The notes under the pieces: generated by a model
The model's database searches: none
Told to the model about the DNA's origin: nothing
What the model saw: the letters and a program-made list of their open reading frames with translations, nothing else
Translations under genes and position numbers: made by a program
Assembly: GCA_917880885.1 (NCBI GenBank)
Contig: OU862908.1
Span: forward strand, 51,109,819 to 51,173,818
Source of the DNA: Limnephilus marmoratus
Taxonomy: Eukaryota > Arthropoda > Insecta > Trichoptera > Limnephilidae
Direction of reading: 5' to 3'
Length of the DNA: 64,000 bases
Shown here: one piece after another, positions 34,401-52,592 of the stretch
Layout of the letters: each line of letters opens with the position of its first letter
How positions within the stretch are numbered: the stretch's first letter is position 1

Positions 34401-35186
34401 TCTAGATTGCCGACGTACGCCGAACATCTACCCAATCTTGGCGTAGCTTGCTTACCAAAGCCGAGACAGCCTCTTCCAGTCCACAAACTGTGTACCATTA
34501 TTGGCTGGGGGAAGAGAAGAAGCACTGATGTTTACGGAGCTGAACTTCTACACGAAGCACAGGTGCGTAACACGAAGTTCCACTTTAAGAGTCATTCTAT
34601 CGCTTTCAGTAACTTCGCGTTCCATTTCTCCTTACTTTTGTAAAGTATGTGAAACGATCCACAAAAGGCGTCCGTCTTTTCGCCCTCGTTATTTTTCCCA
34701 AGCCTCTTTAAGACCGTTGAAAAATTGCCTGAAAAATAAAAATGAGCACACCTGCTTAGTCTACCGCTGATACATAGCTCCATGCTCCATCATCATAACC
34801 TTTCTCTCTTTCACATTGACGAGGCTTGTAACAGAAAATTCATAACGGTGCACTCAGGATCATCTCAGTTTGCGTTAATCTGTTTCCTCTGTTCCCAGGT
34901 TCCTATAGTGATGCCCGATGAATGCAAGAACACTTACATAGATTACTACATCACTTCCAACATGTTCTGCGCCGGTTATCGCAAGGGGCGCATGGATTCC
35001 TGTGCCGGAGACTCGGGGGGCCCCCTCCTCTGCAGGGACCCTTCGCAGCCCTCCCAGCCCTGGACCATCTTCGGAATCACCAGCTTCGGAGACGGCTGCG
35101 GCAAGAAAGGAAAATACGGCATCTACACGCGCCTTCCAAACTACGTACGGTGGATAAACCGAGTGCTAAAAATGAGTGACTTCTGA
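31411..35186 (+). CDS. Trypsin-like serine protease with two thrombospondin type-1 modules (5' end missing)
   Basis: Nine exons: 31411-31510, 31693-31840, 31939-32080, 32437-32549, 32885-33006, 33767-34011, 34105-34307, 34406-34562, 34899-35186. They join in frame into 505 codons and a stop. Numbering from the first exon seen, TSP1-like modules begin near residues 48 (SDWNQWSEC) and 148 (KWSRWSSCSRSC), separated by a strongly basic stretch (RRKDRKRTKCGRRRRK). The S1A domain starts after Arg267 (TR/IIGG). The triad is His309 (TAAHC), Asp353 (DNDVAML) and Ser449 (GDSGGP), and Asp443 before Ser predicts cleavage after Arg/Lys. Such proteases are normally secreted zymogens cut at the R/IIGG site. 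The substrate is unknown; cuticle, clotting or developmental cascades are possible. No signal peptide or start exon was found, so the true protein is longer at its N terminus. Intron 7 uses a GC donor. Confidence 0.88.
33149..33331. mobile_element. Short foldback MITE in a protease intron
   Basis: Arms at about 33149-33207 and 33272-33331 pair imperfectly over roughly 55 bp (TAATCA, AGCGACTCT and ACAGAAAAATCAG blocks). The centre contains a perfect smaller hairpin, TTAGCCTTG (33244-33252) with CAAGGCTAA (33256-33264). Confidence 0.65.
34308..34405 (+). other. GC-AG intron of the protease gene
   Basis: The coding frame requires exon 7 to end at 34307 (CTG AG) and exon 8 to start at 34406, giving DVAMLR-LPTYAEHL. 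The donor is then AG/GCATGT rather than GT; the acceptor is TTTTCTAG. The nearest GT (34312) would shift the frame and destroy the conserved DVAML-R-L sequence. A single-base sequencing error or mutation is the alternative. Confidence 0.7.
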
Positions 35187-36530
35187 CTTGACGGAAAGAT
35201 AGCAAGTGAATCTCTTGTGAAGTGACTCACGGTGAAAGATGAAAACAAACAATGTGTTCTCAAATTAGTCACTTTTTAAACATAAGTAAAAGAATTATCA
35301 TTTTTTTTTTCTGTGAAAGTTTCAACGATTTTTGTTTGTTGAGAAACTGCTTTCAGGCTGTTGTAAAAATGCCTCCGCGGAGACAAGATAATAACAAGTA
35401 TGTTCATACATAGTGAGTGAATAATGATACGAGAATAGTGTTGTTTTAATAGTTAAATATACCTACGCAATGTAACAGTTATAAAACTTGGGACAAATCA
35501 TTTTTCGAAAAATATTTGGATGTTTTTTCGTCTAGCCCTAGTGAACATAGTGATCAGAATTAAAAAAATGTTTATAATTCGTTTTTAGAATAGCACGATC
35601 ATCTGTAAAAGAATACCGAACTAAAAGTGCGAATTTGTTTACAGACTTGCCATATTTTGACAGTAACCGCAATTTATGATACCTACCTGTGTAGGTACAT
35701 ATTGTTATTTTAGTCATACAAAGTTTGTACTGTGTAATAAAAATTATAATATTATTGTACATGCCGATTATTTTTGCCATCATTTGGATTTATAAACCTT
35801 TGTTGTATTTCTTTGGCGATTTGGATGTCTGCTTACCTCCTATTTTTAACTACCGTGTAAGTACCTGTATTTACGTATTGCAATATAACATCAGATGTTA
35901 TCGTGTTGCATTACGTTACGAGTATAATAATACTAAAATAAGTACTAATTATGAAAGAGCCTTTTTATTCAAGTGCTGTATCAGTGCTTCGAATTCTCAT
36001 ATATTTGTGCTTTTTCCTACTGAAGTTTATCAATTTTCTTCATTTTTGAAAATGGTTTAATGCAATAGTTTCGAGATAACAATATTGAGAATGGTTTACT
36101 TCCATTATTACGTTATATAGTTCTAGTCGTTCTCTTCTGCTCGGCCTAACAGTTGGCAGAAAAACCGAAGGTTTGCAGACATCCAGACATTTTGGAAACG
36201 GTCGTTAGGAAAAAAGATGTAGAATGTATGAAGGAAAGGCTGGTGCACTGAGGGGACTGATGGATGGATGGCCGTGTATTGTGGATTGATGAAGAAGTCT
36301 TCCAGAAGTAGGCGAGTATTCTTATTGACGAAGAGCCAAGACAAGTAACAAATTCTACTCTACATTACGATAAACATGCTCTTGTTTCTCGTTAGATCTC
36401 GTAAAATATGACGAATTTAATGAAAGATAGGTAGATATTCCTTTAAAAGGAACAATAAAATGCAATCCGTTCCCTCGTATAAATAAATAACTGTAGTCAA
36501 TTAGGTACATAATATAATTAGGATGATAAC
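35187..36530 (+). other. Probable 3' UTR of the protease, then unassigned DNA
   Basis: A polyadenylation-type AATAAA lies at about 35735, 550 bases after the stop. The open frames downstream (for example 35725-36060) are AT-rich with no recognisable similarity. Nothing else is supportable up to the inverted repeat near 36.5 kb. Confidence 0.4.
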
Positions 36531-36539
36531 GGTTGATCC

Positions 36540-36833
36540 CCAGACAGTTGGCCCCCCGAAATTATTATTATTATAGAAAATTCTCGTGTCACAGTGGTGA
36601 GGGGGGAGGGGGGGAAAGGAACTCAGGAAGGGGGGTTAGCGGGACGGGGGAAGGGGAGAAATGGAGTGGGGAGAGGGAGAGGGAACGCGAGAGGGGAAAG
36701 GATACGCAGGGAGAAACAATTTAGATCAAGGTATGGTATACGCAGGGAGAAACAATTTAGATCAATTCAGCTAATAAGTTGACAACAGTTTTTGATTCTG
36801 AGGCGGTACGAAGTTCGCCGGATCAGCTAGTTA
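36540..36833 (-). repeat. CTAGCTGATCCGGCGAAC repeat with purine tract, inverted copy
   Basis: On the minus strand it opens CTAGCTGATCCGGCGAAC near 36833 and has the TTTCTCCCTGCGTAT word twice (a tandem duplication near 36700-36765). It then has a pyrimidine tract that appears as G/A on the plus strand (36595-36710). It is related to the copies at 13434, 22793 and 23051. Confidence 0.55.
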
Positions 36834-36839
36834 TTATTA

Positions 36840-37925
36840 TAAAATTATAATTTTTTGACTTCAAAAATATCTTTGATAATAATTTGGTATGGATAACATA
36901 CGAATTTATTTGCAGCGTCGATTTTTTATTATTTTACTTTATATAAGGCATTCGTACATACTTATACGCTGGTGTATACCTACAGTATAGAGAAGTAGTT
37001 GTATCCTTGATGCATTTGAATAATAATATGTTTTGTATTTCTGTAATTCGGAGAATAGTTATATTTTGTATAAATACATAATACCGTTTTTTCCCTAAAC
37101 CGACAGCATATTCTATATATATTATAAGTACGCCGGGGTGCCAACTATTGGAGGATCAACTGTCATGAAATAGTAATGGGTATTTATCAAAATATGGTGA
37201 AAGAATACTTTTTGTGTGTGGTACGTAGAGTTTGTTCCAAATAAAAAAAGTATTTTTCTGAATCTGTTACATTCAATTTTCACCAATGTTTCAATATTAC
37301 TGCATACCGCTCTGCATCAACGTAAGTAACTACTTTTAGAACAAGGGTTCCCAACCGTTTTGTGATTTTTACAGGGAACAATTTCTAACAATAATCTTAC
37401 CAAAAAATTCTGAACATTTTTGAAGTTCTTCAAAACATTTAAAACCGCTTCATTCAACAGAAACACGAATCTAGCAAAACAGGTAGTTATATTTTTTCAT
37501 TCATGGTTGTAAATTTAACGTATGGAATTTTTTTTTTCAAAAATCACACAAACATTGTGATCGATTAACCGGTTGATCGCGGTACAAATTTTAATGAAAA
37601 ATGATGGGAATCCTGTTGTAGAAGATACTTACCTACGTACCAAATGTTCAGCGAGACTATCGAAGTCAAGATATCAGTGCAATAATCTGTATCACTTTGG
37701 GAGCTAAACAAAATTATTAAATCTTGAAATATTATGTGTCCCTTTTGAAAATATGTACAAACATATTTATATCCCTACGTGATACGTGTAAGACAGAAAA
37801 ATAAATAAAAAGCAAAAAAATATTGACGTGTTTTTTTATTGAAATCCTATGTTAAGTCGAAAACTGTGTGTGCAAAACTGGTAAATTGGTATAATATAAA
37901 ACACATATAGGCATATTATATTTTG
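36840..37925. other. AT-rich stretch, nothing recognised
   Basis: No supportable feature found. Confidence 0.45.
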
Positions 37926-37929
37926 TGAC

Positions 37930-38700
37930 ATAACTCAAGAGAGGAGGAACTGAGGAAAATAATTTCCCTCTGGGCCTATGACATCTTTGAGGAAGCTGTG
38001 TGGAGGTTTTTATTAGGGAAAGAAATGAGTGAACATTGTTCTTGAAGAAGCCCGTGTTATAGGAGGAAGGAATCCGGCAAATCTTTCCATAGACGAGCTA
38101 AACAGACTAAATAGAACGAGTCGTAGAAACGACCCGTTCTCGACGGGAAAATGTCAACCGCATACAAATTTTGGGCTCGCGTTTGGCGTGTTTCCCGACT
38201 ATACTTCGGTGCCGAATGGTTCAATCAATTCTTCGAACCGTCTTCCATTGAAAAACAGATACCTAAAACATGGACTGTATTCCCACCTGACGCCTATTTT
38301 CTAAAGATTACAATCCGTTTGCTGAGATAGGGGAATTTATCAAACCGACCACCCATTTCTGCACAAAGTCGAGATTTTTTCAAGTATTTTTGGGCTCCAG
38401 ACTAGAGGTGGCTGCCAAATTCAACAGTGGGGCACACATGAGATTTGTACAGGTTCAGCAGTTGTGTACCCTATTCATGCATCTGCGGGCCCTGTTTAGC
38501 TTCCGAGAAGCTAACTTGACTCTGGCTTCGATGGAGCCATAGTCAAGTTAGCTTCGTTAGATCGTCACTTTCAGAATTACACCAAGCATATCATGGAAGG
38601 CGTGTTGAAATGGTTGCTTCCGTTGAAGGAGACTAGATTCTCACTTCGATCCTTTTTAGTTGTAAATCAGATATGATTGGGCCTTTGAAACATTAGTACA
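37930..38700 (-). pseudogene. LINE 3' part, second copy, decayed
   Basis: It is collinear with 2217-2998, sharing blocks such as AACGAGTCGTAGAAACGACC, GTTTGGCGTGTTTCCCGACT and GGTGGCTGCCAAATTCAACA. On the minus strand it encodes broken pieces of the same reverse transcriptase C-terminal region. It contains a local inverted repeat, AGCTAACTTGACTCTGGC with GTCAAGTTAGCTTC (about 38511-38555). Confidence 0.7.
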
Positions 38701-38859
38701 TTCGACGAGGTTATTCTTACGCTAAGAGGAAATCCTCTCCAGGCAATCGTCCATCATATGCTTCAAAGCTCTGCGAGCTGTAGGTCCTTAGGAGTTTGTG
38801 TGTATTTTGGGGCTTGTCAAACGAAAAGCTCTCGTGGAGTGTATTGGTGCACACTTGAG

Positions 38860-39135
38860 AAAATCCAACCGCTTTCCCGCCTGGTATACGAGAAGGTTAC
38901 GTAAGTTACAGATGGTTACTCCTTCAAGGCTCTCACAGCGACTCTATTTTTTTAATAAACGAAACTACACTTATGATTTATAATGCACGAAGCTAAACCC
39001 TCAAATTGAATTAACTCGATAACAGTGGAGGTTATCCACCACTTACCCGCCCTGGTATAAGTAACAGATGGTTACTCCTTCAAGGCTCTCGCAAGATTCA
39101 AATTTTTTTGTTAAACGAAGCTACATTTATTTGTT
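38860..39135. repeat. Diverged tandem duplication, period about 170 bp
   Basis: The segment with GGTATACGAGAAGG, then ACAGATGGTTACTCCTTCAA and AAACGAA(A/G)CTACA, occurs near 38880-38970 and again near 39050-39135. Confidence 0.6.
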
Positions 39136-39364
39136 TTGAACGAATCTAGACCTCCCGTATCCCTGAATACGTTGTTAGAAAGCAGTATGCAAGTGCTTAA
39201 CAGGAAAAAGCATAATAAAATAAATCAGGTTAGTAATACAAGCAAAAATAATAGTTAAAGCAAAATAAAACTCAATCAAGAAGCTCACGAGGCAGCATTA
39301 CATCATGTGAAAAACCCTGTAAGCACCTGTATAAATAGATAAAGAACATACGATAAACAATTTA

Positions 39365-39562
39365 GACCCGCCAGTGGTTGAGTGGACTAAGCGCTTGGGT
39401 CCCACCCGGGCGTCGCGTGTTCGATTCCTCGACTGGCTAAGTCCTCCATCACAACACAAGCAACATTTTCAGCTTTCTGTGGTGGTAGTAGGAGATTTTC
39501 AAACATTGTTGGGTTATTCGTAATCCGGGAATGTTTGTCTTTCTTTAAAAAAAAAAAAAAAT
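39365..39562 (+). repeat. tRNA-derived SINE, family D
   Basis: A tRNA-like head (A box AGTGGTTGAGTGG, B box GTGTTCGATTCC) is followed by a body of about 110 bp and a 15-base A tail. It reads as a SINE rather than a gene because the acceptor stem does not close and an A tail follows. Confidence 0.65.
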
Positions 39563-40117
39563 TAAGTCTCAAATTATTTGGCAAGTAGGTACCAATAAAA
39601 ATGTAAATTGCATTCAGCCTGATATAAACCACACTCAGCATTCGTGTCCTTTAGCCAACCACCCAGTGAAGCCTCAAAGAAAGTTAGTAAATAATAGAGG
39701 TAAAATACTTGAAGACTTACATAAAGAAAAAAAAATCAGCGTTGAGTAGTCGGAGGCGGGACAAAGGAAAGTTAAGGCCGTTTAAGCAAGCTCAAGCCTT
39801 AACATATTATTGGGTGTCTCGCAAATAAATTTGAGATAGATCTGCAAGAAAAACATATGTAACTTAACTTGAAGTAGGGACGAGGTCCAGCACACCCCCA
39901 TATGGGGATAAATTAAAAAAATAAAGTTTGAGTTCAGTTCGTCCAATAAACAATGAATTGGTGCACACTTGCACATAACAAAATTTCATTGATGTGCATC
40001 AAAAACAAAGTCGGAGACAGAACCAAGTGAGGAAGAAGTGAAACCATCAGCACCCTAAAAAATTCGGCAATCCACGTACCTACTCAAGGATGCCGGAAGC
40101 CCGTGGAGTGCAGTTTG
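39563..40117. other. Intergenic stretch, nothing recognised
   Basis: No supportable gene or element. Confidence 0.45.
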
Positions 40118-40123
40118 TTGACA

Positions 40124-40300
40124 TTAGCGCCGTTTACACGCACACTTCGGAGCGACCGAGTCCCGCGCCACTTCAGGCCGCCGCGCAGAAAAGTAAAGAC
40201 CGATAGGTTTACAGCGCAGTTCACTGTGAGACTTTTCTGCGCGGCGGCCTGAAGTGGCGCGGGACTCGGCCGCTCCGAAGTGTGCGTGTAAACGGCGCTA
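40124..40300. mobile_element. GC-rich foldback element with about 70-bp arms
   Basis: The left arm starts TTAGCGCCGTTTACACGCAC, and the right arm is its near-exact complement, ending GTAAACGGCGCTA. The arms pair over about 70 bp with one clear mismatch, around a loop of roughly 35 bp. TTGACA flanks both sides (40118-40123 and 40301-40306). It has no coding capacity. It is strikingly GC-rich in AT-rich DNA and the arms are hardly diverged. Confidence 0.8.
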
Positions 40301-40626
40301 TTGACAAGTCTTCGTTGCCGAACCCGGTCAAAGGGAAAGGCAATGGAAATAATCAAAGTTCGTACATTTTGGAGCGATTGCACCATCTATCGGAACTAAA
40401 TCGAACTAAAATAAATGCTCAGATAAATTTGACAGCAAATCTTGAACTTGGCAGTGCGCAATCATGGCCGGCCATAAGCTAAACCAAGCTAAACGATGCC
40501 TGGCGCGACAAAAATTTTGACACCCCGGATTGTTTTGTGACGCTTAGGATCACCAACCTAGGCTTCACGAAACCAGCAGACGCCTAGGTTGGAGATCACA
40601 GGATTGGTTTATTTATGGTTATTACT

Positions 40627-41275
40627 AAAGATGAAACGGATAGTTGTTTGGCCGGATACCGGATATCCGGCGACCTGTGAGGCCGGATGGCTGGATATTC
40701 GGCTAATTGTCTCGTTGCATGTCGTGACGAGTTTAGCCTGCGAACGCTGAAAATTTAGTCTTTATTCACCATGATTTACCACTTTTTAATTTTGAGTATT
40801 AATTCTAAATATTCTCTTTGATAAGAAGAAGAACAATAGGTATATTATGGTGCTTCAATATCAGTATTTAATCATTTCAATAATCTATGTGTTTTTTACG
40901 ATTTTTAATTCACTATAATGGTGATTGTGGTTAGTTAATTTAAGTTTTCGCTACTCTGCGAGGTTTTTGTAAGTTTTTACTAAAAGTTTTTAGTTTAGAT
41001 ATTTATTATTTAGGTATGTATTTATCATTAGAGTGAATATCTCACAAGCAAATTTTAGTTTTTTGGAAGGCCTTGTGGCTTTTTTGTAACTTTTTCGACT
41101 TTAAATAAAAAAGCCGTCATAATTATAAGCCATTTTATTGTTATTTGCGTCACAAAGATAAATGTATGGCATTTTATTATAGGAAATTGTCGTAGTTTTT
41201 TAATATCCGGTATCCGGCCGGATAGTAAATTAAGGCCGAATACCGGATAGTTACCGGATATCCGTTTCATTTCTA
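40627..41275. mobile_element. hAT-type MITE with GGATATCCGG repeats, perfect 8-bp duplication
   Basis: GTTATTAC lies immediately outside both ends (40619-40626 and 41276-41283). The left end reads TAAAGATGAAACGGATA and the reversed right end TAGAAATGAAACGGATA. CCGGATAYCGG-type words are repeated inside both ends. It is about 649 bp, with no transposase. Confidence 0.85.
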
Positions 41276-41344
41276 GTTATTACTGTAATCAATAATATTT
41301 GGATGATTTTGTATGTTTGTGAAGCGCCGTTTTATAAAAAAACG

Positions 41345-41625
41345 AGTGAGCTTTAGACCACACAACTGAAATAAAACTTCTGCTCTATCTATATGATAGG
41401 AAGAGAGAAAGAAAATGTGCGGGCGCACTTCTCTCTCTTGCTCCTACAGTGTGATACAGATAATAGCCCTGCACTGTGTAACGTAACTGGCTATGAGAGA
41501 AAGAGAGAAAGAAAATGTGTGCTCGCACCTCTCTCTCTTTGCCCCTACAGTAATATACGAAGCGTTCGCCTCGCTTTTCGTAACGCTCAGTCAAGCGTGC
41601 GTAAAGAAGTTTTACTTCAAAAATA
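41345..41625. repeat. Dispersed repeat, second copy of the 9455 family
   Basis: It shares both ends with 9455-9720 (GAGCTTTAGACCACACAACT start; GCGTGCGTAAAGAAGTTTTA end). It carries its own internal duplication of a GAGAGAAAGAAAATGTGYG unit (near 41400 and 41503). Confidence 0.55.
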
Positions 41626-42056
41626 ATCTCAAGGGCGTTAAGTAAAGGCGTTAAAAACATTATCAGCGCCTTGGCAATTCGGCGCGGCGACTGAGCGAAG
41701 TGCTCCAATTGCGCCCGCGTAGGGCCGGCCCTGCGCGCAATGCGTAATAGATGATGTTATTATTGTATTCTTCTGTAATTAAACAATTTTCTTGAAGGTA
41801 AGCTATACTGCAACACATTTAGAAAGAGGTGAACGTAATATTTATTATAAATATTATATATTATCATTTGTTTTGGCGCTTGATCAGAGAGTAAAGTAGA
41901 ATCAGATGTCTATGATCATTGCAGCTTGGGACTTCTATATTCTCTGTGGAAGCCATGTGTCAAAAGATTGTTTTGACCACTGGCCGGTGCTGTTTGTTAT
42001 AAGTTGTAAATTCCTTTGAACCTTTAAATAGTCGTAGTTGTTTAAATTTTTAGAAA

Positions 42057-48892
<6,836 letters not shown>

Positions 48893-49261
48893 GATGGGAA
48901 ATAAAACATCAATTATTTGATCAATTCAAGAGTGAAAGATCGTAGTATGCATGTTAAATAGTATTCACCAGGATGGAAAAGTTTAATGTTTTATAATCAA
49001 TTTTTACACATTTTGAATAAAATTTACCGTAAAAAGCATTTATTTTATTAGTATGTACAATTATTGTGTTTCATTTTATTTTAAATTTGCAATCAATGTT
49101 TGTGTTGTACAATGTTTATTTGCTAATTAAGGATTAGTCATTTCTGCTTTCTAATCTCATTTGCCAATCAAGCAGCGCCGAGCCAACAACACCCTCCTAT
49201 TGGTTCTGGCTGGAGGCTCAAGGTTCATTCCAATAATCACTCACCAATTTTATCATCTTAA

Positions 49262-49549
49262 CCTTTAGACGCCCAGTAGTCCGATACAGGACTGCGGATT
49301 TGCATCGTTCAATGCCCGACTGTCCCGTATGGGACCGGTGATTGTGGTGCGAATGTTTCACAAAAATGTTTGGCTGTGGGGGCTACCTTTATTGCACGCG
49401 GCGCACAAGCGTTTAAAAGGACCGCGGATTTGCATCATTCAATGACCAACGGTCCCGTACGGGACCGGTGATTATGGTGCGAATATTTCATAAAAAATGT
49501 TTGGGCAGTGGGCTACCTTTATTGCACGTGATGCAAGGGCATTTAAAGG
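49262..49549. mobile_element. piggyBac-type MITE with internal duplication
   Basis: The left end CCTTTAGACGCCC follows TTAA (49258-49261). The reversed right end is CCTTTAAATGCCC, followed by TAAA, a one-base change from TTAA. Inside, a unit of about 125 bp containing CGGATTTGCATC(G/A)TTCAATG and GGGACCGGTGATT is present twice. Confidence 0.65.
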
Positions 49550-50020
49550 TAAAAGATATTTTTTCCATCAACAAAGAAAGCTCGGAATAGACTAAATATT
49601 GGTATAATATAAACTAATAATGCATTAGTTCAACGACTAACTGCCGAATTGTGGAATCACCGATTCCTACAACTTTTTAAAAACAAAGTTGGAAATTTTG
49701 GAAACTTTTCAAAATCAAAGTTTTTCAGTATAAACTTTTTGGTTATCCTACTCCAATCATTGCTTTGTATGGTGAACTGCCAAAACCTAATTTCTTAAAT
49801 TTGTGGCATTCTTTTTTAAATTCTAACTGTTGTCATAATTATATGCCTTCATTTTCATGCAGCAATTCTTTTTACAACACGTTAAAGCAAAATACATTCT
49901 TTTCATGAAATCTTTATCTACTATTGTAAAATTGGTAAACAAAATAATTTATAAACATTTTAATTTAATGTTGATGACTTCCTTTCCCATAAGGAATTTG
50001 AGTCCATTTTAATTTTTTTT
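49550..50020. other. AT-rich stretch, nothing recognised
   Basis: No supportable feature found. Confidence 0.45.
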
Positions 50021-50096
50021 ATCTGTAGTATCCGCATTTATCTGTAGTATCCGCATTTATCTGTAGTATCCGCATTTATCTGTAGTATCCGCATTT
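50021..50096. repeat. 19-bp minisatellite, four identical copies
   Basis: The unit ATCTGTAGTATCCGCATTT is repeated four times without change. Confidence 0.95.
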
Positions 50097-50611
50097 AAAC
50101 TTAATTACCAGTATTTCTTTTTATCCCCTCAGGCTTATTCGTTTTTCGCAGTCTCATAGAAATCGTTGTGTCTCCCTTACTATCATTGTTATAAATATGA
50201 TCTAACACTTGTTAGAAAGAGAATATATCACACTTTATATTCAAATCTAAAAGTTGACAAAAAAATAATTAAAATGTACACCTTTAATTTTTACAACAAA
50301 AAAGTGAGTTGACGGTAACTTTTACAATATATTTGCCTAATAAAATATGTGTTTTTATTTTTCATTGTTATCAGTAATTTTAATTAGAAAAAAAATAAGG
50401 TGAGCCATTTTAAAAACTTTTTTATGTTTACATTCAAAATTTTTAGGTTTCGAAATTATATGTTTATTTCGAATTATAAAATTTGAAAGCGTATTTTATT
50501 ACCTTTCAAAAACAGTTTTGAGTTTCGGATGCGTTCAGAAAGATTCCATTTATTTGGATTTTATGCAAAGCTGAAATATTTTGATCTTCCGACAAAATAG
50601 ACCCGAGGCCT

Positions 50612-50705
50612 GAGGGTTTTTTTTTTTTTTTTCTTTATTCATCATATAACTTTAAATACAGTTTTTACATGTGATTCGACTACCATGCTAGGCACATGCC
50701 CGTAA
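50612..50705 (-). repeat. Retrotransposon 3' end, minus orientation
   Basis: On the minus strand, GGGCATGTGCCTAGCATGGT leads through AATAAAG into a run of A (T run at 50618-50632). It matches the unit at 15921-16012. Confidence 0.55.
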
Positions 50706-52250
50706 AAGTTCGTTTTCATGCTTAAATTAATTCTCCAAGTTGGAATATTCTTAAACCCCCAAAATGACCGCAATCCGAACAGTAAAAGGCAGGGGGGTTT
50801 GTGACGTCATTCGTGCTTTGAATGATACGCGTCGGTAGTGCATTTTGTATGGAGTTTTTTATGCTTCAGTAAGGAATTCCAGTATATTTTTTTTATCAAA
50901 GTTTACCGTCTTAACTAAATTAAGGGTGTTTTTTGTTGTTTTTTAATATCAAGATTTCATACTAAAATTAATTTTTAACATTAGAATTTGTTAAACCTGC
51001 CAAAACATCGCCAGACAAAGCTGCATATACAATATTCCTATGTAGAATGCTGCAGTAGTTCGACGTGTTGTCGCCAGTGGGGTTATTGCCATTGCTTTTA
51101 CCGAAATTTGAAATGAGTTCCTACTTATTCATTTTTACAAAAATGTTAATTTTGGTAAGTAGGTGATTTTGGTCACGGTAGCGCTTGGCGTTCCTGTCAT
51201 TTCAATTGCATTACACATTAGCTTCAATTATACTGCTTTAAATTTACCAAAACCTTCTAAAATGTCAGAATAAAAAATACAGACATTACGAAGCAATATA
51301 TCACCATTCCAAGAGATTTTATCTAAAAAATGGTAGATGCCATGAGCGATCCGTTTTCTGACATATTTTTATAAACAAGACATCATATTGACATCTTTTA
51401 TAATAGTTTTCACTTATGAAGATCACAGTCACCTAATTTAAGTTAAAACAATCGATAAAACTTAAAAGACAACCAAAAATCGTCTCAGAACATCAGATCA
51501 ACATACAAAATTATACAAGCAAACTGTATGGTGATCTCTCCCTCTTATTCAAAGAATCGCAAAGTATGTATGTAACAGAAAGAAATGCACAGAGATGTAC
51601 AATGAGTATTACATTGTACAAACCTAGCAGAGTACATTTGACATCATTTCGTTCGACCAATCATGGAGCATTAAAAAGTACAGCTTTTAAATCATTTTTC
51701 GAGAACAAAAATTCATTCATTAATTTTGAGAGTAAAAATACAGAAATATACATGCATATTCATATTCCATGTTTTTTGTGTACATACATGCAAATATTTT
51801 TTGCTCAAATTCCTTTTTAATCTCAGCAAAGCATTTGTATATGTACTTTTATTTGATAAATATGTAATGATACTTTTAATTAAATTATCATATATGTAAT
51901 TGATCCTTTCCAACCTAATGGTTAGTGAATGAAACCAGTTTACTTTATTACTGCTTATTAGAACTATATTTGTGTTTAAATACTTTATTATCCATAATTA
52001 ATATGCATAATTGACCTATCGCTGTTTCATAAACAAACCCAATGAAATTTTAAACAATGATGGAAGATATTTGTAGACTTCGAAGCTTGTTAGGTAAGAG
52101 GGAAGATTTGTCAATTATTCTCGACTGATTATAAAAACATTTAATTTGAATGATCGATCACCTTTCCAAGAGATAAAAACTTGTTCGATATAAATGTGTG
52201 CACAAAAGTATTTTAAAATTATATGGCCTTTACTAATGTTTGCATTAACT
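50706..52250. other. AT-rich stretch, nothing recognised
   Basis: No supportable gene, RNA or element was found. Confidence 0.45.
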
Positions 52251-52255
52251 CATAC

Positions 52256-52592
52256 TAGCTGAAGTCTCCGGTATTGCCCAGGCTTTTCGCAGAATTTTTA
52301 GAAATTTCATGTAGACAGTGACTTTCCCCCTTTTTTGAAGGTGGTGGGTTTCTTCATTTACCGAGAATGCTAAATGCAATGCTAATTGTAAAATTAAACG
52401 ATCGAAATTTAAAAATTTCCACTCATTTGACCGTTTACTTTTACAATTAGCATTGCATTTAGCATTCTCGGTAAATGAAGAAACCCACCACAAGTATGCA
52501 AAATTTCATCAATCTCGGCATAAAAATGTAGATTTGTATAAAAATCAAATCCACGCCGCCCGCTACAGACACTCTCCTTTATATAATAAACA
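52256..52592 (+). repeat. ACTAGCTGAAG repeat containing a 53-bp perfect palindrome
   Basis: Its outer parts belong to the same family as 5969-6165 (shared GTAGATTTG.ATAAAAATCAAATC.ACGCCG block). Between them, arms 52341-52393 and 52439-52491 are exact complements over 53 bases, around a 45-base loop. The open frame spanning it (52245-52493, minus) is a by-product. Confidence 0.75.

Noticed and set aside
39368..39440. Possible tRNA gene
   Set aside because: Same reason: SINE body and A tail follow, and the cloverleaf is incomplete.
52245..52493. 82-codon minus frame
   Set aside because: Runs through the perfect palindrome, so its two halves are the same DNA read on both strands.
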